From: Planctomycetota bacterium
Lineage (GTDB): Bacteria > Planctomycetota > UBA8742 > UBA2392
Length of the DNA stretch: 64,000 bases
Assembly (NCBI GenBank): GCA_020848275.1
Contig: JADLAK010000008.1
Coordinates: 1 to 64,000, forward strand
Reading direction: 5' to 3'
Shown here: positions 48,748 to 57,689 of the stretch, piece after piece
How the letters are laid out: each line of letters begins with the position of its first letter
How positions within the stretch are numbered: the stretch's first letter is position 1
Notes under the pieces: generated by a model
Database searches by the model: none
Seen by the model: the letters and a program-made list of their open reading frames with translations, nothing else
Told to the model about the DNA's origin: nothing
Made by a program: the position numbers and the translations under genes

Positions 48748-50643
48748 CTATTGTTGCGTGCGCGCCCAGGCGAGCAGTTTGGCCGCAGCCTTGCCGTCGC
48801 CGCCCTCGGGCGCGTTCTTGACGACGCCTTCCCAAAGCGTCACGGCGTCTTTCAACCGGCCGGCCCTCTGGTGGATAGTCGCCAGCAGCATGCGCGCCTT
48901 GATGTGTGGTTCATTTGCGTCGTCGGCGGCAATCGCCTCGAGATGCTTGCGCGCGTCCTCGCTTTTGCCGCGTTTGTAGAGCACGACCGCCAGCGAGTAA
49001 CGATAGGTCGCGCCCTTGTCGCCCAGCACGACGGCCTTTTCAAGCAGTGCCTGCGCGTCATCAAGTTTACCAGTCGCCACAAGGCAGCATGCCTTGTCGT
49101 GCATCAGGGCGGCGGAACCCGGCGCCAGCTTCAGCGCCTTGTCGTACAGGGGTAGCGCGGCGGCAAGCTTGCCCTGTTTCTGCAACGCAATCGCCTCATG
49201 CCAGCAACTTGCGGCGGCGGTTTCATCCTCACCGCGCGCAGGCAGGATCGCTCGTCCGGCGGAGATTGCGAAAATTCCGGTGCGCGCGACGCCGATGTTG
49301 CCGAGTTCGTCGATGGCCGTAACAACCACGCAGGCTTCGGGCGCACTCGTGTCGAGTTTGACCGCGATGGTGTCGGTGGCGGGCAGCTCGCCGGCGAGCA
49401 GCTTCCAGCTTGGGTCCAGCAGGGGGCTTGCGGGTTTGGTCGTGAGGTAAATGTTCACCGGCCCGCGGCGTGCCCCCTGTTTGTCGCTGAGTGGTTCGAG
49501 GTTCAGGTCGTGGGCGTTCCAGGCGACAATGAGCTTGCCGCGCGTATCGTCGTAGCGCATGCCGCCGATGAATTCGTCTCCGCCAAATGGGTTCTCAACG
49601 AACACCACCGGCGCATTCGTGTCGACCGGCAGCGTCATGTCGGCCGCGTCGCCTTCCTTTGGTATCGGCCGCGACAACGCGCCGCGATCAGTGACCGCCA
49701 TGAACGCGAGCCGGACGTTTTCATAGGTGCGCGTCGCTGACCGGCGTTGCGTGTAGGGAAGTTCGAACGCGATAACGCCCGTCAGCGCGCCGCTCGCACT
49801 TTTGCCGCCGAACTCCCACGTGCGACCGTCGTCGACGCTGAACATGATTTCGACCGCAGCAAGTTTGCCCGGCGTGGTGTTCTCTACGACGTACTTGAAC
49901 TCCGCGCGTCGGAACTCCAGGCGGCCGCCCTGCGGCGGCGCGACGCTCAGGCGCAGCGTGTTCTCGGGTAGCACGGGCGTCGTGCCGTCCGGCCTGGTGA
50001 AAGTAAAGGTCGTGCTTGCGAAGCTGACGTTGCCGGCGCGGTCGGCGCAGACTACGTAGATGGCAAAGCGTTGGCCGGGCTTTCCGTTGATATCGAGTTC
50101 GTAAGCGCCGTCGTTGGGGATGGACGTGCCATGCGCCCGCGTCGCCTCGTCCTCGGTAGCGTAAATGTCAATTGCGCGCTGTGGGTCAAGGTGGTCGTCG
50201 CTTGCGCTGTATTTCAGGGTCGGCCTGGCGCCTTCGGGCAGCGCCGCGCCAAGCGCGGGCGCGATGATCTCCACCTTCGGTGCCGTGGCATCGACGACCA
50301 GCGTGTTTTGTGCGGCGGTCGTTGCCTGCGGCGCGTCATCGCCGAGCAGCGGAAACTGCTCGATCACTTCGTAACGTCCCGCGGTGGCGACGGTGATATG
50401 CCAGGCCAGCGCGCCGGCATCGAATTCGGCGATCGACAGCGGCCAGGTCTTTTCACCCACGGAGCGCAGGTAAAGTCTCGCGCCCCCAAGGCTCTCGGCC
50501 TGTGCCTTATGCGCGCGCTCGCTCAGCCATTCGAACTTCAAGGTGTTCGCGTATCCCGCTTGCGGCTTGCGCTGCGGAAACGTTTGCGCCGCGGATGATG
50601 CGGCCAGCACCAGAAGGGCTGAAATGACGAACCATCGAGGCAT
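48748..50643 (-). CDS. Secreted TPR protein with Ig-like domains
   Basis: 631 residues. Signal peptide, an N-terminal beta-rich half with Ig-like/fibronectin-like segments (DATAPKVEIIAPALGAALPEG, then GQRFAIYVVCADRAGNVSFAST) and a C-terminal array of about four TPRs (AIALQKQGKLAAALPLYDKALKLAPGSAALMHDKACC... AKLLAWARTQ). TPRs mediate protein-protein contact. Probable periplasmic or outer-membrane scaffold. The end lies 10 nt from TIR element copy A. Confidence 0.75.
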   Translation of the reverse strand: MPRWFVISALLVLAASSAAQTFPQRKPQAGYANTLKFEWLSERAHKAQAESLGGARLYLRSVGEKTWPLSIAEFDAGALAWHITVATAGRYEVIEQFPLLGDDAPQATTAAQNTLVVDATAPKVEIIAPALGAALPEGARPTLKYSASDDHLDPQRAIDIYATEDEATRAHGTSIPNDGAYELDINGKPGQRFAIYVVCADRAGNVSFASTTFTFTRPDGTTPVLPENTLRLSVAPPQGGRLEFRRAEFKYVVENTTPGKLAAVEIMFSVDDGRTWEFGGKSASGALTGVIAFELPYTQRRSATRTYENVRLAFMAVTDRGALSRPIPKEGDAADMTLPVDTNAPVVFVENPFGGDEFIGGMRYDDTRGKLIVAWNAHDLNLEPLSDKQGARRGPVNIYLTTKPASPLLDPSWKLLAGELPATDTIAVKLDTSAPEACVVVTAIDELGNIGVARTGIFAISAGRAILPARGEDETAAASCWHEAIALQKQGKLAAALPLYDKALKLAPGSAALMHDKACCLVATGKLDDAQALLEKAVVLGDKGATYRYSLAVVLYKRGKSEDARKHLEAIAADDANEPHIKARMLLATIHQRAGRLKDAVTLWEGVVKNAPEGGDGKAAAKLLAWARTQQ

Positions 50644-50713
50644 GGGCGCTCGCCGAAAGTCAGTTAAGAGAATCTCGCTAATCTTTTATCGGCAGAATCG
50701 GGCCCGGAGTTGA

Positions 50714-50876
50714 GAGCTTGGTTAAGAATCCTGAGCCTTGGCAATGCGCCGCACCGGGCAAGCGGATCAAGAAGGCCGAACGACCGCGTGGCTGGAAGCC
50801 ACGCAGAGCGAGGCCGACGTAGATACGCGACGGCCGCCGCAAGCAGTGCCTGGCCAACGGATTCTTAACCAAGCTC
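50714..50876. mobile_element. 163-bp element with perfect 18-bp terminal inverted repeats
   Basis: Ends GAGCTTGGTTAAGAATCC (50714-50731) and GGATTCTTAACCAAGCTC (50859-50876), exact complements. The interior contains GTGGCTGGAAGCCAC and GCGGCCGTCGCG-like palindromes. It is non-coding and unlike the TIR element at 48575. It fills most of the gap between divergently arranged genes at 50643 and 50953. Confidence 0.75.
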
Positions 50877-50907
50877 ACGCGTTACCCGGCGGCTACCTGA
50901 CGAAAAA

Positions 50908-50932
50908 CCGCTGTGCAAGCTTTGCACAGCGG
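50908..50932 (-). terminator. Terminator of the He_PIG lipoprotein gene
   Basis: CCGCTGTGCAA-gct-TTGCACAGCGG, an 11-bp stem, followed on the minus strand by GTTTTTCG. It sits just downstream of the minus-strand gene ending at 50953. Confidence 0.75.
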
Positions 50933-50952
50933 CGAAAAGCCGTATCCAAAGC

Positions 50953-51348
50953 CTAGCCGAGGGGCACGACCGGCTCATTGATGACCAGCTGTAAGACGCG
51001 CGACGTAACGATCTGCAGCGGCGACGATTCCACCATGTAGAACGTCACGGAGTGAATCGCCGCTGTTTGCGGCGTCCCCGAAACAACGCCGGTGTCGGCG
51101 TCGATGCTGAGCCCCGCGGGCAAGCCAACGGCACTCCACGTATAGGGCAAAACACCGCCCGCCCCGTGCATCTGGACGTTGTAAGCAAAGCCTATGGTGC
51201 CCTGGGGCAGCGATGGGTTGGTGATGGCCGGCTCGTTGGACACGTCGTTGAGTTCTTTGCCCGGGCCCTTTTCTTGCTCCGGGAAACCGATGTCGCAGCC
51301 TGCAAGGCAGGCTAAACAGAGCAGCAGCAGGGGCGCAAACAGGCGCAT
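50953..51348 (-). CDS. Small lipoprotein with a putative Ig (He_PIG) domain
   Basis: 131 residues from ATG 51348 (MRLFAPLLLLCLACLAGCDIG, lipobox LAGC). The domain PSLPQGTIGFAYNVQMHGAGG-VLPYTWSAVGLPAGLSIDADTGVVSGTP carries the He_PIG consensus, a beta-sandwich in surface proteins. It is divergent from the squalene-hopene cyclase gene. Confidence 0.78.
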   Translation of the reverse strand: MRLFAPLLLLCLACLAGCDIGFPEQEKGPGKELNDVSNEPAITNPSLPQGTIGFAYNVQMHGAGGVLPYTWSAVGLPAGLSIDADTGVVSGTPQTAAIHSVTFYMVESSPLQIVTSRVLQLVINEPVVPLG

Positions 51349-51433
51349 GGCGATTCTCAGGGACGATGGACTAGAGCAACCCCTGTGCCACAATCGGCTT
51401 CGTTACCGGATTTGGCTGGCTATACTCGCGCCC

Positions 51434-53554
51434 GTGACTCGCCAGACCCAGATGCTGCACAAGGAACTCACCGCGCGCAAAGGCGGCGCGCACAAGCGTC
51501 TGCGTTCGATTTCACGCGACCTCGACCGCCTCGATGAACTGCTGGTGGATTTCGGTCGTCACCCGCGCCGCGCGACAAAGTCGAACCAGCCGCGACTCGA
51601 TGCGGCGATCAACAAGCAAGTCGACCGTCTGCTGAAACTGCGCGAGAACGACCTGTACTGGAACGGCGAACTTGACGGCAACGCGGGCCTGGGCGCCGAG
51701 TACATTATGATGCTGCATTTCCTGGGCATCCAGCACCTGCCCGAATTCGCCGAGAAGGCCCGCAAGCTCGCGAACTACACGCGCCAATGGCAAACACCCG
51801 AAGGCCACTGGGCTATCTACGCGGGCGGCCCGGGCAATCTTTCGTATTCGGTGATCTGTTACTTCGGGCTGAAGCTTGCCGGCGACAGCCCCGACGCACC
51901 GCACATGGCCAAAGCACGAGCATGGATTCTCAAAAACGGCGGCGCCCTTCAGATCGGCGTCGAGCAGCGGCTGCTGCTCGCGTTGTTCGGCCAGTACGAC
52001 TGGGCCGGCGTCGCTCCGATTCCGCCGTGGCTGGTGCTGCTGCCCCACCTGCCAATGTTGCCGCGCGCGATTGAATCGAAGCTGATTAATATTTACGACC
52101 TGAGCTACTGGTGCCGGGTTTCGCTCGTGCCCATGAGCGTGCTGTACCAGCTCCAGCCGTTGCGCAAGCTCGACCCGAAGCTCGGCGTCGACGAACTGTT
52201 TCTCGAGACGCCGGAAAAACGCCGCTGGGATTTCTCCGGCGCGCCGCGCGAAGCGGGCATGTTCAACTGGGGATCGTTGCTCAACATCGGCGCCAAGGCG
52301 GTCAAACGCCTCGAATCGCTTACGCGGGGCGTGATCGCGAAGATCGCGCTCAATAAGGCGCAGAAGTGGATTCTCGACCACCAGGACGACAGCGGCGACT
52401 GGGGCGGGATTTATCCGCCGATCATGTACGGCATCATGGCGCTCACCCAGATGGGCATGAATCTTAGCGACCCGCGCATCGTCAAGGCCTTCAAGGCGCT
52501 CGACCGCTTCATGATCTATCACCCGGAGTGCGACGGCCTGCACATGGAAGCCTGCGTCAGCCCGGTGTGGGACACGGCCTGGGCGCTGTACGCGCTGGGC
52601 GAAGCGGGCTTTGACACGTCAAGGCCGGAGTTCCAGAACGCCATCGACTGGCTGTATTCGCGCCAGATCCTGCGCGACGGCGACTGGGCCGTGAAAAATC
52701 CCGGCGCGATTCCCGGCGGCTGGTGCTTCCAGTTCTACAACGATTTTTACCCCGACGTCGACGACAGCGCCGTGGTGCTGCAGACGCTGCTTTACGGCGG
52801 TTTCAGCGCGCGGCAGCCCGGCCGCTTCGAACAGGCGCGCATCGGTGTCGAGTGGCTGCTCTCGATGCAGAATGACGATGGCGGCTGGAGCGCCTTTGAG
52901 TGCGGCGTCGACAAAGCGCTCGTAAACCACATCCCCTTCAACGACCTGAGCAACATGCTCGACCCGAGTACGGCCGATTTAACCGGCCACATGATCGAGA
53001 TGCTCGGGCACCTGGGCTACGACAAGAGCTTTGCGCCGGTTGCGCGCGGCATTGCGTGGTTAAAAGCGAACCAGGAAACCGCCAAGGGCCGCGCGGGTTC
53101 GTGGTGGGGGCGCTGGGGCGTGAATTACGTCTACGGAACGTGGAGTGCGCTGACGGGGCTGGCGCAAGTCGGCGAGGACATGGGCCAGATGTACGTGCGC
53201 CGCGCGGTTGACTGGCTTTACTCGGTGCGCAACCCCGATGGCGGCTGGGGCGAAAGCTGCGACACCTATCGTGACCCGAAACTTGCGGGGCGGGGGCCGA
53301 GCACGCCGAGTCAGACCTCATGGGCGCTGCTGGGTTTAATAGCTGCGGGCGAACAGGACGACCCGCGAGTGCGCGACGGCATCGACTACTTGTTGAAGAC
53401 GCAGTTGCCCGGCGGCGGCTGGGACGAGAATTACTTCACCGGCACGGGTTTTCCCAACGCGTTCTATTTGAACTATCACTTCTACCGCGAGTACTTCCCG
53501 CTGCTCGCGCTCGCCCGCTACCGCAACGCCATCTGCGGTTTAAAAGCAATCTAG
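51434..53554 (+). CDS. shc: Squalene-hopene cyclase
   Basis: Cyclises squalene to hopene/hopanol, the hopanoid membrane lipids. About 706 residues; starts at GTG 51434 or ATG 51452, neither with a clear ribosome site. Catalytic region YPDVDDSAVVLQTL (nt about 52750-52790) has the Asp-x-Asp-Asp motif with Ser replacing the usual Thr. QW motifs recur (QNDDGGWSAFE, NPDGGWGESCDTY, LPGGGWDENYFTG), and WGVNYVYGTWSAL is typical. The N-terminal 90 residues are less conserved. No other isoprenoid gene is adjacent. Confidence 0.9.
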   Translation: MTRQTQMLHKELTARKGGAHKRLRSISRDLDRLDELLVDFGRHPRRATKSNQPRLDAAINKQVDRLLKLRENDLYWNGELDGNAGLGAEYIMMLHFLGIQHLPEFAEKARKLANYTRQWQTPEGHWAIYAGGPGNLSYSVICYFGLKLAGDSPDAPHMAKARAWILKNGGALQIGVEQRLLLALFGQYDWAGVAPIPPWLVLLPHLPMLPRAIESKLINIYDLSYWCRVSLVPMSVLYQLQPLRKLDPKLGVDELFLETPEKRRWDFSGAPREAGMFNWGSLLNIGAKAVKRLESLTRGVIAKIALNKAQKWILDHQDDSGDWGGIYPPIMYGIMALTQMGMNLSDPRIVKAFKALDRFMIYHPECDGLHMEACVSPVWDTAWALYALGEAGFDTSRPEFQNAIDWLYSRQILRDGDWAVKNPGAIPGGWCFQFYNDFYPDVDDSAVVLQTLLYGGFSARQPGRFEQARIGVEWLLSMQNDDGGWSAFECGVDKALVNHIPFNDLSNMLDPSTADLTGHMIEMLGHLGYDKSFAPVARGIAWLKANQETAKGRAGSWWGRWGVNYVYGTWSALTGLAQVGEDMGQMYVRRAVDWLYSVRNPDGGWGESCDTYRDPKLAGRGPSTPSQTSWALLGLIAAGEQDDPRVRDGIDYLLKTQLPGGGWDENYFTGTGFPNAFYLNYHFYREYFPLLALARYRNAICGLKAI

Positions 53555-53774
53555 TTTCACCGCGGTGACGCGGAGTCGCGGGAAACGGCTAACCAGAGCC
53601 CACTGCGTAAGCGGTGGGATGCAATCACGGATGTACTGCGCTGCCAAAACCAGCGCGAAGATCGCGAAGGAGTAAGTAAACAAAGATCGCGAAGACGACA
53701 TCGGTGAAAACCAGAGCCCGCTGCGTCAACGGCGGGTGTTTTGAAAAAGCATTCTCACGCCAAGGCGCAAAGCG
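53555..53774. repeat. Repeat-rich pocket left of the SUKH-like gene
   Basis: Contains TTTCACCGCGGTGACGCGGA near 53554-53573, AGCCCACTGCGTAAGCGGTG (from 53597; the full element differs at one of 24 bases from the crtI arm), two GATCGCGAAG words (53650-53695), AGCCCGCTGCGTCAACGGCG (53715-53734) and ATTCTCACGCCAAGGCGCAA (53751-53770). No gene within it. Confidence 0.7.
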
Positions 53775-53799
53775 ATTTTCGGTCCACGCGCTTCAAGAC

Positions 53800-54174
53800 A
53801 TGAACGACGCAATGCCAGATTTCGGAGTTACTCCACCCAACGGATATCGCTGGTTGGTTGAAAGCGGCGTGATGGGATTCAAGGAGTGGGGCCCACTCTC
53901 CCCTTGGTATTTGCTCGCCAGTGAAGACCTTTTTTCGCCTACGGACCAGTGGCCTGATATACCCGCCGCAGGGAAATTGATGGCGTTTGCCCGACGCCAG
54001 GACAACGACGACGTTGCTTGCTTCGAAATCAACAGTGGTGCTGTAACCGCGATTGCCCTGATACACGGATGGACCCCCGAGGGTTACGACGTGCGCGACA
54101 GCTACAAGTCCATTTGGGAATGGTTGAAGGCGGTCATAGACGACGTCGCGGAAGGGACCAATCTCAATGCATAG
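53800..54174 (+). CDS. SUKH/SMI1-KNR4-like small protein
   Basis: 124 residues from ATG 53800. The core MDNDAM...WLVESGVMGFKEWGPLSPWYLL, then KLMAFARRQDNDDVACFEINSGAVTAIALIHGWTPEG and SIWEWLKAVIDDVAEG fits the SMI1/KNR4 (SUKH) fold. Many SUKH members are immunity proteins for contact-dependent toxins; no toxin gene is adjacent. The gene is bracketed by inverted copies of dispersed repeats, suggesting an inserted island. Confidence 0.7.
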   Translation: MNDAMPDFGVTPPNGYRWLVESGVMGFKEWGPLSPWYLLASEDLFSPTDQWPDIPAAGKLMAFARRQDNDDVACFEINSGAVTAIALIHGWTPEGYDVRDSYKSIWEWLKAVIDDVAEGTNLNA

Positions 54175-54176
54175 AT

Positions 54177-54310
54177 TGCTTGGCGGCTTGGCGTGAGAAA
54201 TGCCTTTGCCTTTCTCTGTGTCCTCCGTGTTCTCCGTGGTGAAAAAGCTGTTGTAGTTCCCCGCGACTCCGCGTCCCCCGACTTCGCTAAAGCTACGTCG
54301 GGCAAGCCGC
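54177..54310. repeat. Repeat-rich pocket right of the SUKH-like gene
   Basis: TTGGCGGCTTGGCGTGAGAA (54180-54199) is the inverse of the repeat at 53751-53774. CTCTGTGTCCTCCGTGTTC continues to TCCGTGGTGAAAAA (54213-54246), and CCCCGCGACTCCGCGTCCCC (54259-54278) is the inverse of the repeat at 53554-53582. CGACTTCGCTAAAGC is an added hairpin. Confidence 0.7.
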
Positions 54311-54324
54311 GGTAAACTGACTCC

Positions 54325-55050
54325 ATGTCCGAAGAAGCGCCGCGTGAGTCCAAGCCCTTTGAAGAGTCGATCGAGAAATTGATCGCGCGGTTGCGCCGCG
54401 TCGCGCTGCCGCCCAACGTCTTCAACATCTACCACACCGGCGACCCGGCCCACGATGTGCGCGGCGGCGCGGCCAAACGCCGCGAAAACCTGCGCCGCTA
54501 TCTCAAGGCGCTGCCGGACCCGAAATTCGTGCTGATCGGCTTGTGCCCCGGCTGGCGCGGCGCGCGCTTCACCGGCGTGCCGTTCACCGACGAAGCGCGG
54601 TTATGTTTAACCGGCTCGTGCTACGACCGCACGTCGTCGAGTCCCGAACCCCTGCGTGAACGCAGCGCCGGCGTGGCGATGGATTTAATCGGCGCGCGCA
54701 CGGACGTGGTGTGCTGGAACGCTGTGCCATGGCATTGCCATGAAGCCGACGAGCCGATGTCGAACGCCACGCCGAGCGCCGAAGCCATCAATCTAGGGGC
54801 CGCGGAACTCGAATATTTTCTGGCGCGGCTCTATCCCCGTGCACAACCCGTGAGCGTCGGCGAAATCGCCCGCGACGTGCTCTCGCAGGTCAGCAAGCGC
54901 CACGGAATTCCGCCGGCGGATTCCGGCATCTGGTCGCAATTCCGTGCGGCGATCCACGTTCGCCACCCGGCCCACGGCGGCGAAAAAGAATTCCGCGAAG
55001 GCCTCGCGCGCATTCTCGGCATTACCCTGCACGAAGACGCCGACGATTGA
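54325..55050 (+). CDS. Uracil-DNA-glycosylase-superfamily protein
   Basis: 241 residues. UDG-fold landmarks: motif 1 LIGLCPGWRGARFTGVPFTDE (GxxPGxxGxxxTGxPF type), a central VCWNAVPWHCHE (hydrophobic strand plus Asn) and a C-terminal HVRHPAHGGEKEF (catalytic His loop). The N-terminal helix is extra. Probably removes uracil or damaged bases from DNA; which UDG family is not settled. Confidence 0.78.
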   Translation: MSEEAPRESKPFEESIEKLIARLRRVALPPNVFNIYHTGDPAHDVRGGAAKRRENLRRYLKALPDPKFVLIGLCPGWRGARFTGVPFTDEARLCLTGSCYDRTSSSPEPLRERSAGVAMDLIGARTDVVCWNAVPWHCHEADEPMSNATPSAEAINLGAAELEYFLARLYPRAQPVSVGEIARDVLSQVSKRHGIPPADSGIWSQFRAAIHVRHPAHGGEKEFREGLARILGITLHEDADD

Positions 55051-55053
55051 TGC

Positions 55054-56562
55054 CTACTTACGACGGCCGGCGGGATCGGGTTCGGTGTACGAATACAGGT
55101 CGTGTACACCGCCTTCGCGGATCGCAGCGTTGCTGCGAAGCTCAAAGCGGAGTTCGCCGCCGTACAGCCGCTCGTGGCACTGTGCCACGCTGCGGATGCC
55201 CGCGTCCTGCAAGCCAAGGCGGATGCCCTGGGCGAGGTACGCGACGAGGTCGAACACGCTGCCGCGATCGGGCACAAAGCCCGAGACGCCCTGCGCGACC
55301 TTCACGTCGTCGCCTTCGGTGAAGTAGCGCTTGCCGCCGCCCGCCTTCATGGCCTCGAGCGATGCCATGCCGCGATAGGCCTTCAGGCGCACGCCGTCGC
55401 GGTAGAAATATTCGCCCGGCGATTCGTCGGTGCCGGCGAACAGGCTGCCGCACATCACCGCGCTTGCGCCCAGCGCCAGAGCCTTGACGATCTGGCCCGT
55501 GACGCTGATGCCGCCGTCGGCGATCACCGGCACGCCTTGCTTCTTGGCGGCCTGCGCGACGTAGTAAACCGCCGTGCCCTGTGCGCGCCCGACCGCCGTG
55601 ACTTCCTGCGTGGTGCAGATGCTGCCGGGGCCCATGCCCACGCGCAGGCCGTCGGCGCCCGCCTTGATTAAATTTTCGGCCTGGGCGGGCGTGACGACGT
55701 TGCCGCCGATCACCTGGATCTGCGGATGCTTCTTCTTCACGTGCCGGATCATGTCGTGCTGGTAGCTGCTGTCGCCTTGCGCGCTGTCGATGACCACGAC
55801 GGTCACGCCCGCCTCCACCAGCGCGTCTAGGCGCACGCGGTCCTCAGGTTTGGTTGAGATCGCCGCACCGACCATGAGCTGCTTGCCAGCGTCCTTGCTG
55901 GCGTCGGGGAAGTCGCGGTTTTTCAGCAAGTCGCGGCGGCTTGTCAGCGCCACGAGATTGCCCTGTTTGTCGACCACCGGCAGCTTGCCCTTCTTGCTCT
56001 TGCGCAGGATTTCGTTGGCTTCCGTTAGCGTGACGCCCTGTAGTGCGGTTACGAGTTGGCTCGACATCACCTCGCGCAGTTTGCGCGAGCGGTCGGACTC
56101 GAAGTCGATATCGCGGTTGGTCACGATGCCCACGAGTTTGCCGCGCGGCTTGCCGTCCTGGGTAATCGGGATGCCCGAGAAGCCCTGCGTCTTCTTGATG
56201 CGCACGACGTCTTCGATGGTGTGGTCGGGGCTGAGCACGACGGGGTCGAGGATGAAGCCATTTTCGAAGCGACGCACCTTTTTGATCTGCGTGACCTGCT
56301 CGTCGACGCTGCAATTGTAGTGGATGAAGCCGATGCCGCCGCAAAGGGCGAGTGCGATCGCCATGCGGTGTTCGCTGACGGTGTCCATGGGGCTGGAGCA
56401 CAGCGGGCGTTTGAGTTCGATGTTGCGCGTGAGGCGCGTCGTCAGGTCGACGTCGGCGGGCGCGAAATTGATCGTCCCCGGCATGACGATGATGTCGTTG
56501 TACGTCAGGCCATGGGTCGTGTGTTCAAAGAGTTGGGCGGCTGTGCTGCCGTTAGGGTCCAT
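55054..56562 (-). CDS. guaB: IMP dehydrogenase, eukaryotic-type sequence
   Basis: Converts IMP to XMP, the committed step to GMP. 502 residues with the TIM barrel split by a CBS pair (residues about 110-225). Catalytic Cys316 in [11 protein letters not shown] and flap Arg412-Tyr413 in GKRYFTEGD. The segments [53 protein letters not shown] and [10 protein letters not shown]...RYFTE resemble eukaryotic IMPDH (human type II) more than typical bacterial GuaB. Gln424 in KVAQGVSG matches the eukaryotic glutamine where bacteria usually have Glu, a residue linked to mycophenolic-acid sensitivity. Last gene before a divergent pair. Confidence 0.9.
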   Translation of the reverse strand: MDPNGSTAAQLFEHTTHGLTYNDIIVMPGTINFAPADVDLTTRLTRNIELKRPLCSSPMDTVSEHRMAIALALCGGIGFIHYNCSVDEQVTQIKKVRRFENGFILDPVVLSPDHTIEDVVRIKKTQGFSGIPITQDGKPRGKLVGIVTNRDIDFESDRSRKLREVMSSQLVTALQGVTLTEANEILRKSKKGKLPVVDKQGNLVALTSRRDLLKNRDFPDASKDAGKQLMVGAAISTKPEDRVRLDALVEAGVTVVVIDSAQGDSSYQHDMIRHVKKKHPQIQVIGGNVVTPAQAENLIKAGADGLRVGMGPGSICTTQEVTAVGRAQGTAVYYVAQAAKKQGVPVIADGGISVTGQIVKALALGASAVMCGSLFAGTDESPGEYFYRDGVRLKAYRGMASLEAMKAGGGKRYFTEGDDVKVAQGVSGFVPDRGSVFDLVAYLAQGIRLGLQDAGIRSVAQCHERLYGGELRFELRSNAAIREGGVHDLYSYTEPDPAGRRK

Positions 56563-56603
56563 ATCAGTATTTTCCGGTGTCGGTGGTCGGGTTAAACGCG
56601 CGC

Positions 56604-56628
56604 AGCCCTGCCGGTGTTAGGCGGGGCT
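56604..56628. repeat. Short AGCCCTGCC / GGCGGGGCT palindrome upstream of guaB
   Basis: AGCCCTGCC-ggtgtta-GGCGGGGCT, followed by GTT. Its right half, in reverse complement AACAGCCCCGCC, equals the outer arm of the element at 37924. Lies in the guaB leader region on the minus strand. Confidence 0.6.
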
Positions 56629-56768
56629 GTTGCGGGATGCTTTCTACGTGCTCCATGTGGCAGATATACGCGCAACGCGATTTTGCGTCAAGCCGTTTAG
56701 CTTGTCGCCAATCGGCGCCGTTCTAGACTGCGCGCCGGTACGGACTGTCAAAGAACGCGGGGCTCCCC

Positions 56769-57203
56769 ATGGCACTTGATTGCGTGCACGTTGTGCTGAG
56801 CGCGACCAACGTCGGTAACGCGCGTGATTTCTACGTAAAGAAGCTTGGCCTTAAGCCGCTGGAAGATAGTCCGAACTTCTTTGCGGTACGCATGGGAGGA
56901 CTGCGGATTTCGGTGTTTGGCGGCGGCAAACGCTGTGACGTCGAGAAGGACGAGGGCAACAACCTCAAGCTGGTTTTGCGCACCGACAACATCGAGAAAT
57001 CAAAGAAGGATCTGGCCGGTCGCGGCGTGAAGTTCGATGGCGAGATCCAGGAAGCGCCCGGTTTCATGCGCTATGTTCCGCTGCTGGACCCGGACAACAA
57101 CGTCCTGTTCCTGGCACAGTACCTGGGCAACCCGCTCGCAGTGGCTGGCCGAAAACTTGCAAAATCCGCGAAACAAACCGCAACAAGGAAGAAGAGGCGT
57201 TAG
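56769..57203 (+). CDS. VOC/glyoxalase-family protein
   Basis: 144 residues. One vicinal-oxygen-chelate unit: CVHVVLSATNVGNARDFYVKKLGLKPLED, then the second betaalpha-betabetabeta module with VKFDGEIQEAPGFMRYVPLLDPDNNVLFLAQY. A basic C-terminal tail (KSAKQTATRKKRR) is unusual. The metal and substrate are unknown. Confidence 0.8.
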   Translation: MALDCVHVVLSATNVGNARDFYVKKLGLKPLEDSPNFFAVRMGGLRISVFGGGKRCDVEKDEGNNLKLVLRTDNIEKSKKDLAGRGVKFDGEIQEAPGFMRYVPLLDPDNNVLFLAQYLGNPLAVAGRKLAKSAKQTATRKKRR

Positions 57204-57667
57204 GTCTTCTTCCACTCCATGGCGCCGTCGGGGAGCAGATAAAAAATCAACATGCTGCCGCCGCTGACGCTCGGCACGTGTTCGCTGCCCGGCGAAAACA
57301 CCGCCCAACCCGGCGCGTGCCCGCAGAACTTCGGCACGCCGCCCCAGTTCAGGCAGATGTTGACCTCGCCCTTGGTATGTTTGTGCCAGGGGCCGTCGCC
57401 GGAAAGCAGCACGGCGTCGATGGAAAACCCCTGCGCCTTCTCGGGCTTTGCCACGCGCGAAAACTTCGAGCCGCCGCCCTCACGGTTGCAGAGCCAGCCT
57501 TCCTTCAACCCACGCTCGGACAATTCTTTCAGCTTCGCGCCGAGCGCGCCCGTAAGCGGAAATTCCGTTTCGAGCGTCACGCGCGCCGACGCGACGTCCG
57601 CAATTGGCAGTGTCGCCAGTCGTTTCAGCACAGGCTCAAGCGCCTGCACGATCAGGTCGTTGGACAT
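57200..57667 (-). CDS. DUF4863-family (hydroxylaminobenzoate-lyase-like) protein
   Basis: 155 residues from ATG 57667; an in-frame extension to 57736 is unlikely. The DUF4863 region EGWLCNREGGGSKFSRVAKPEKAQGFSIDAVLLSGDGPWHKHTKGEVNICLNW has the HKHTKGE metal-type motif. Such proteins have been linked to 4-hydroxylaminobenzoate lyase and cupin-type reactions. It overlaps the VOC gene end by 4 nt. Confidence 0.72.
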   Translation of the reverse strand: MSNDLIVQALEPVLKRLATLPIADVASARVTLETEFPLTGALGAKLKELSERGLKEGWLCNREGGGSKFSRVAKPEKAQGFSIDAVLLSGDGPWHKHTKGEVNICLNWGGVPKFCGHAPGWAVFSPGSEHVPSVSGGSMLIFYLLPDGAMEWKKT

Positions 57668-57689
57668 GGGGCGGTTGCTCGAAAAAGGT

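Noticed and set aside
51194-51433. N-terminal extension of squalene-hopene cyclase
   Set aside because: The open frame continues upstream, but it overlaps the divergent lipoprotein gene and has no cyclase-like sequence.
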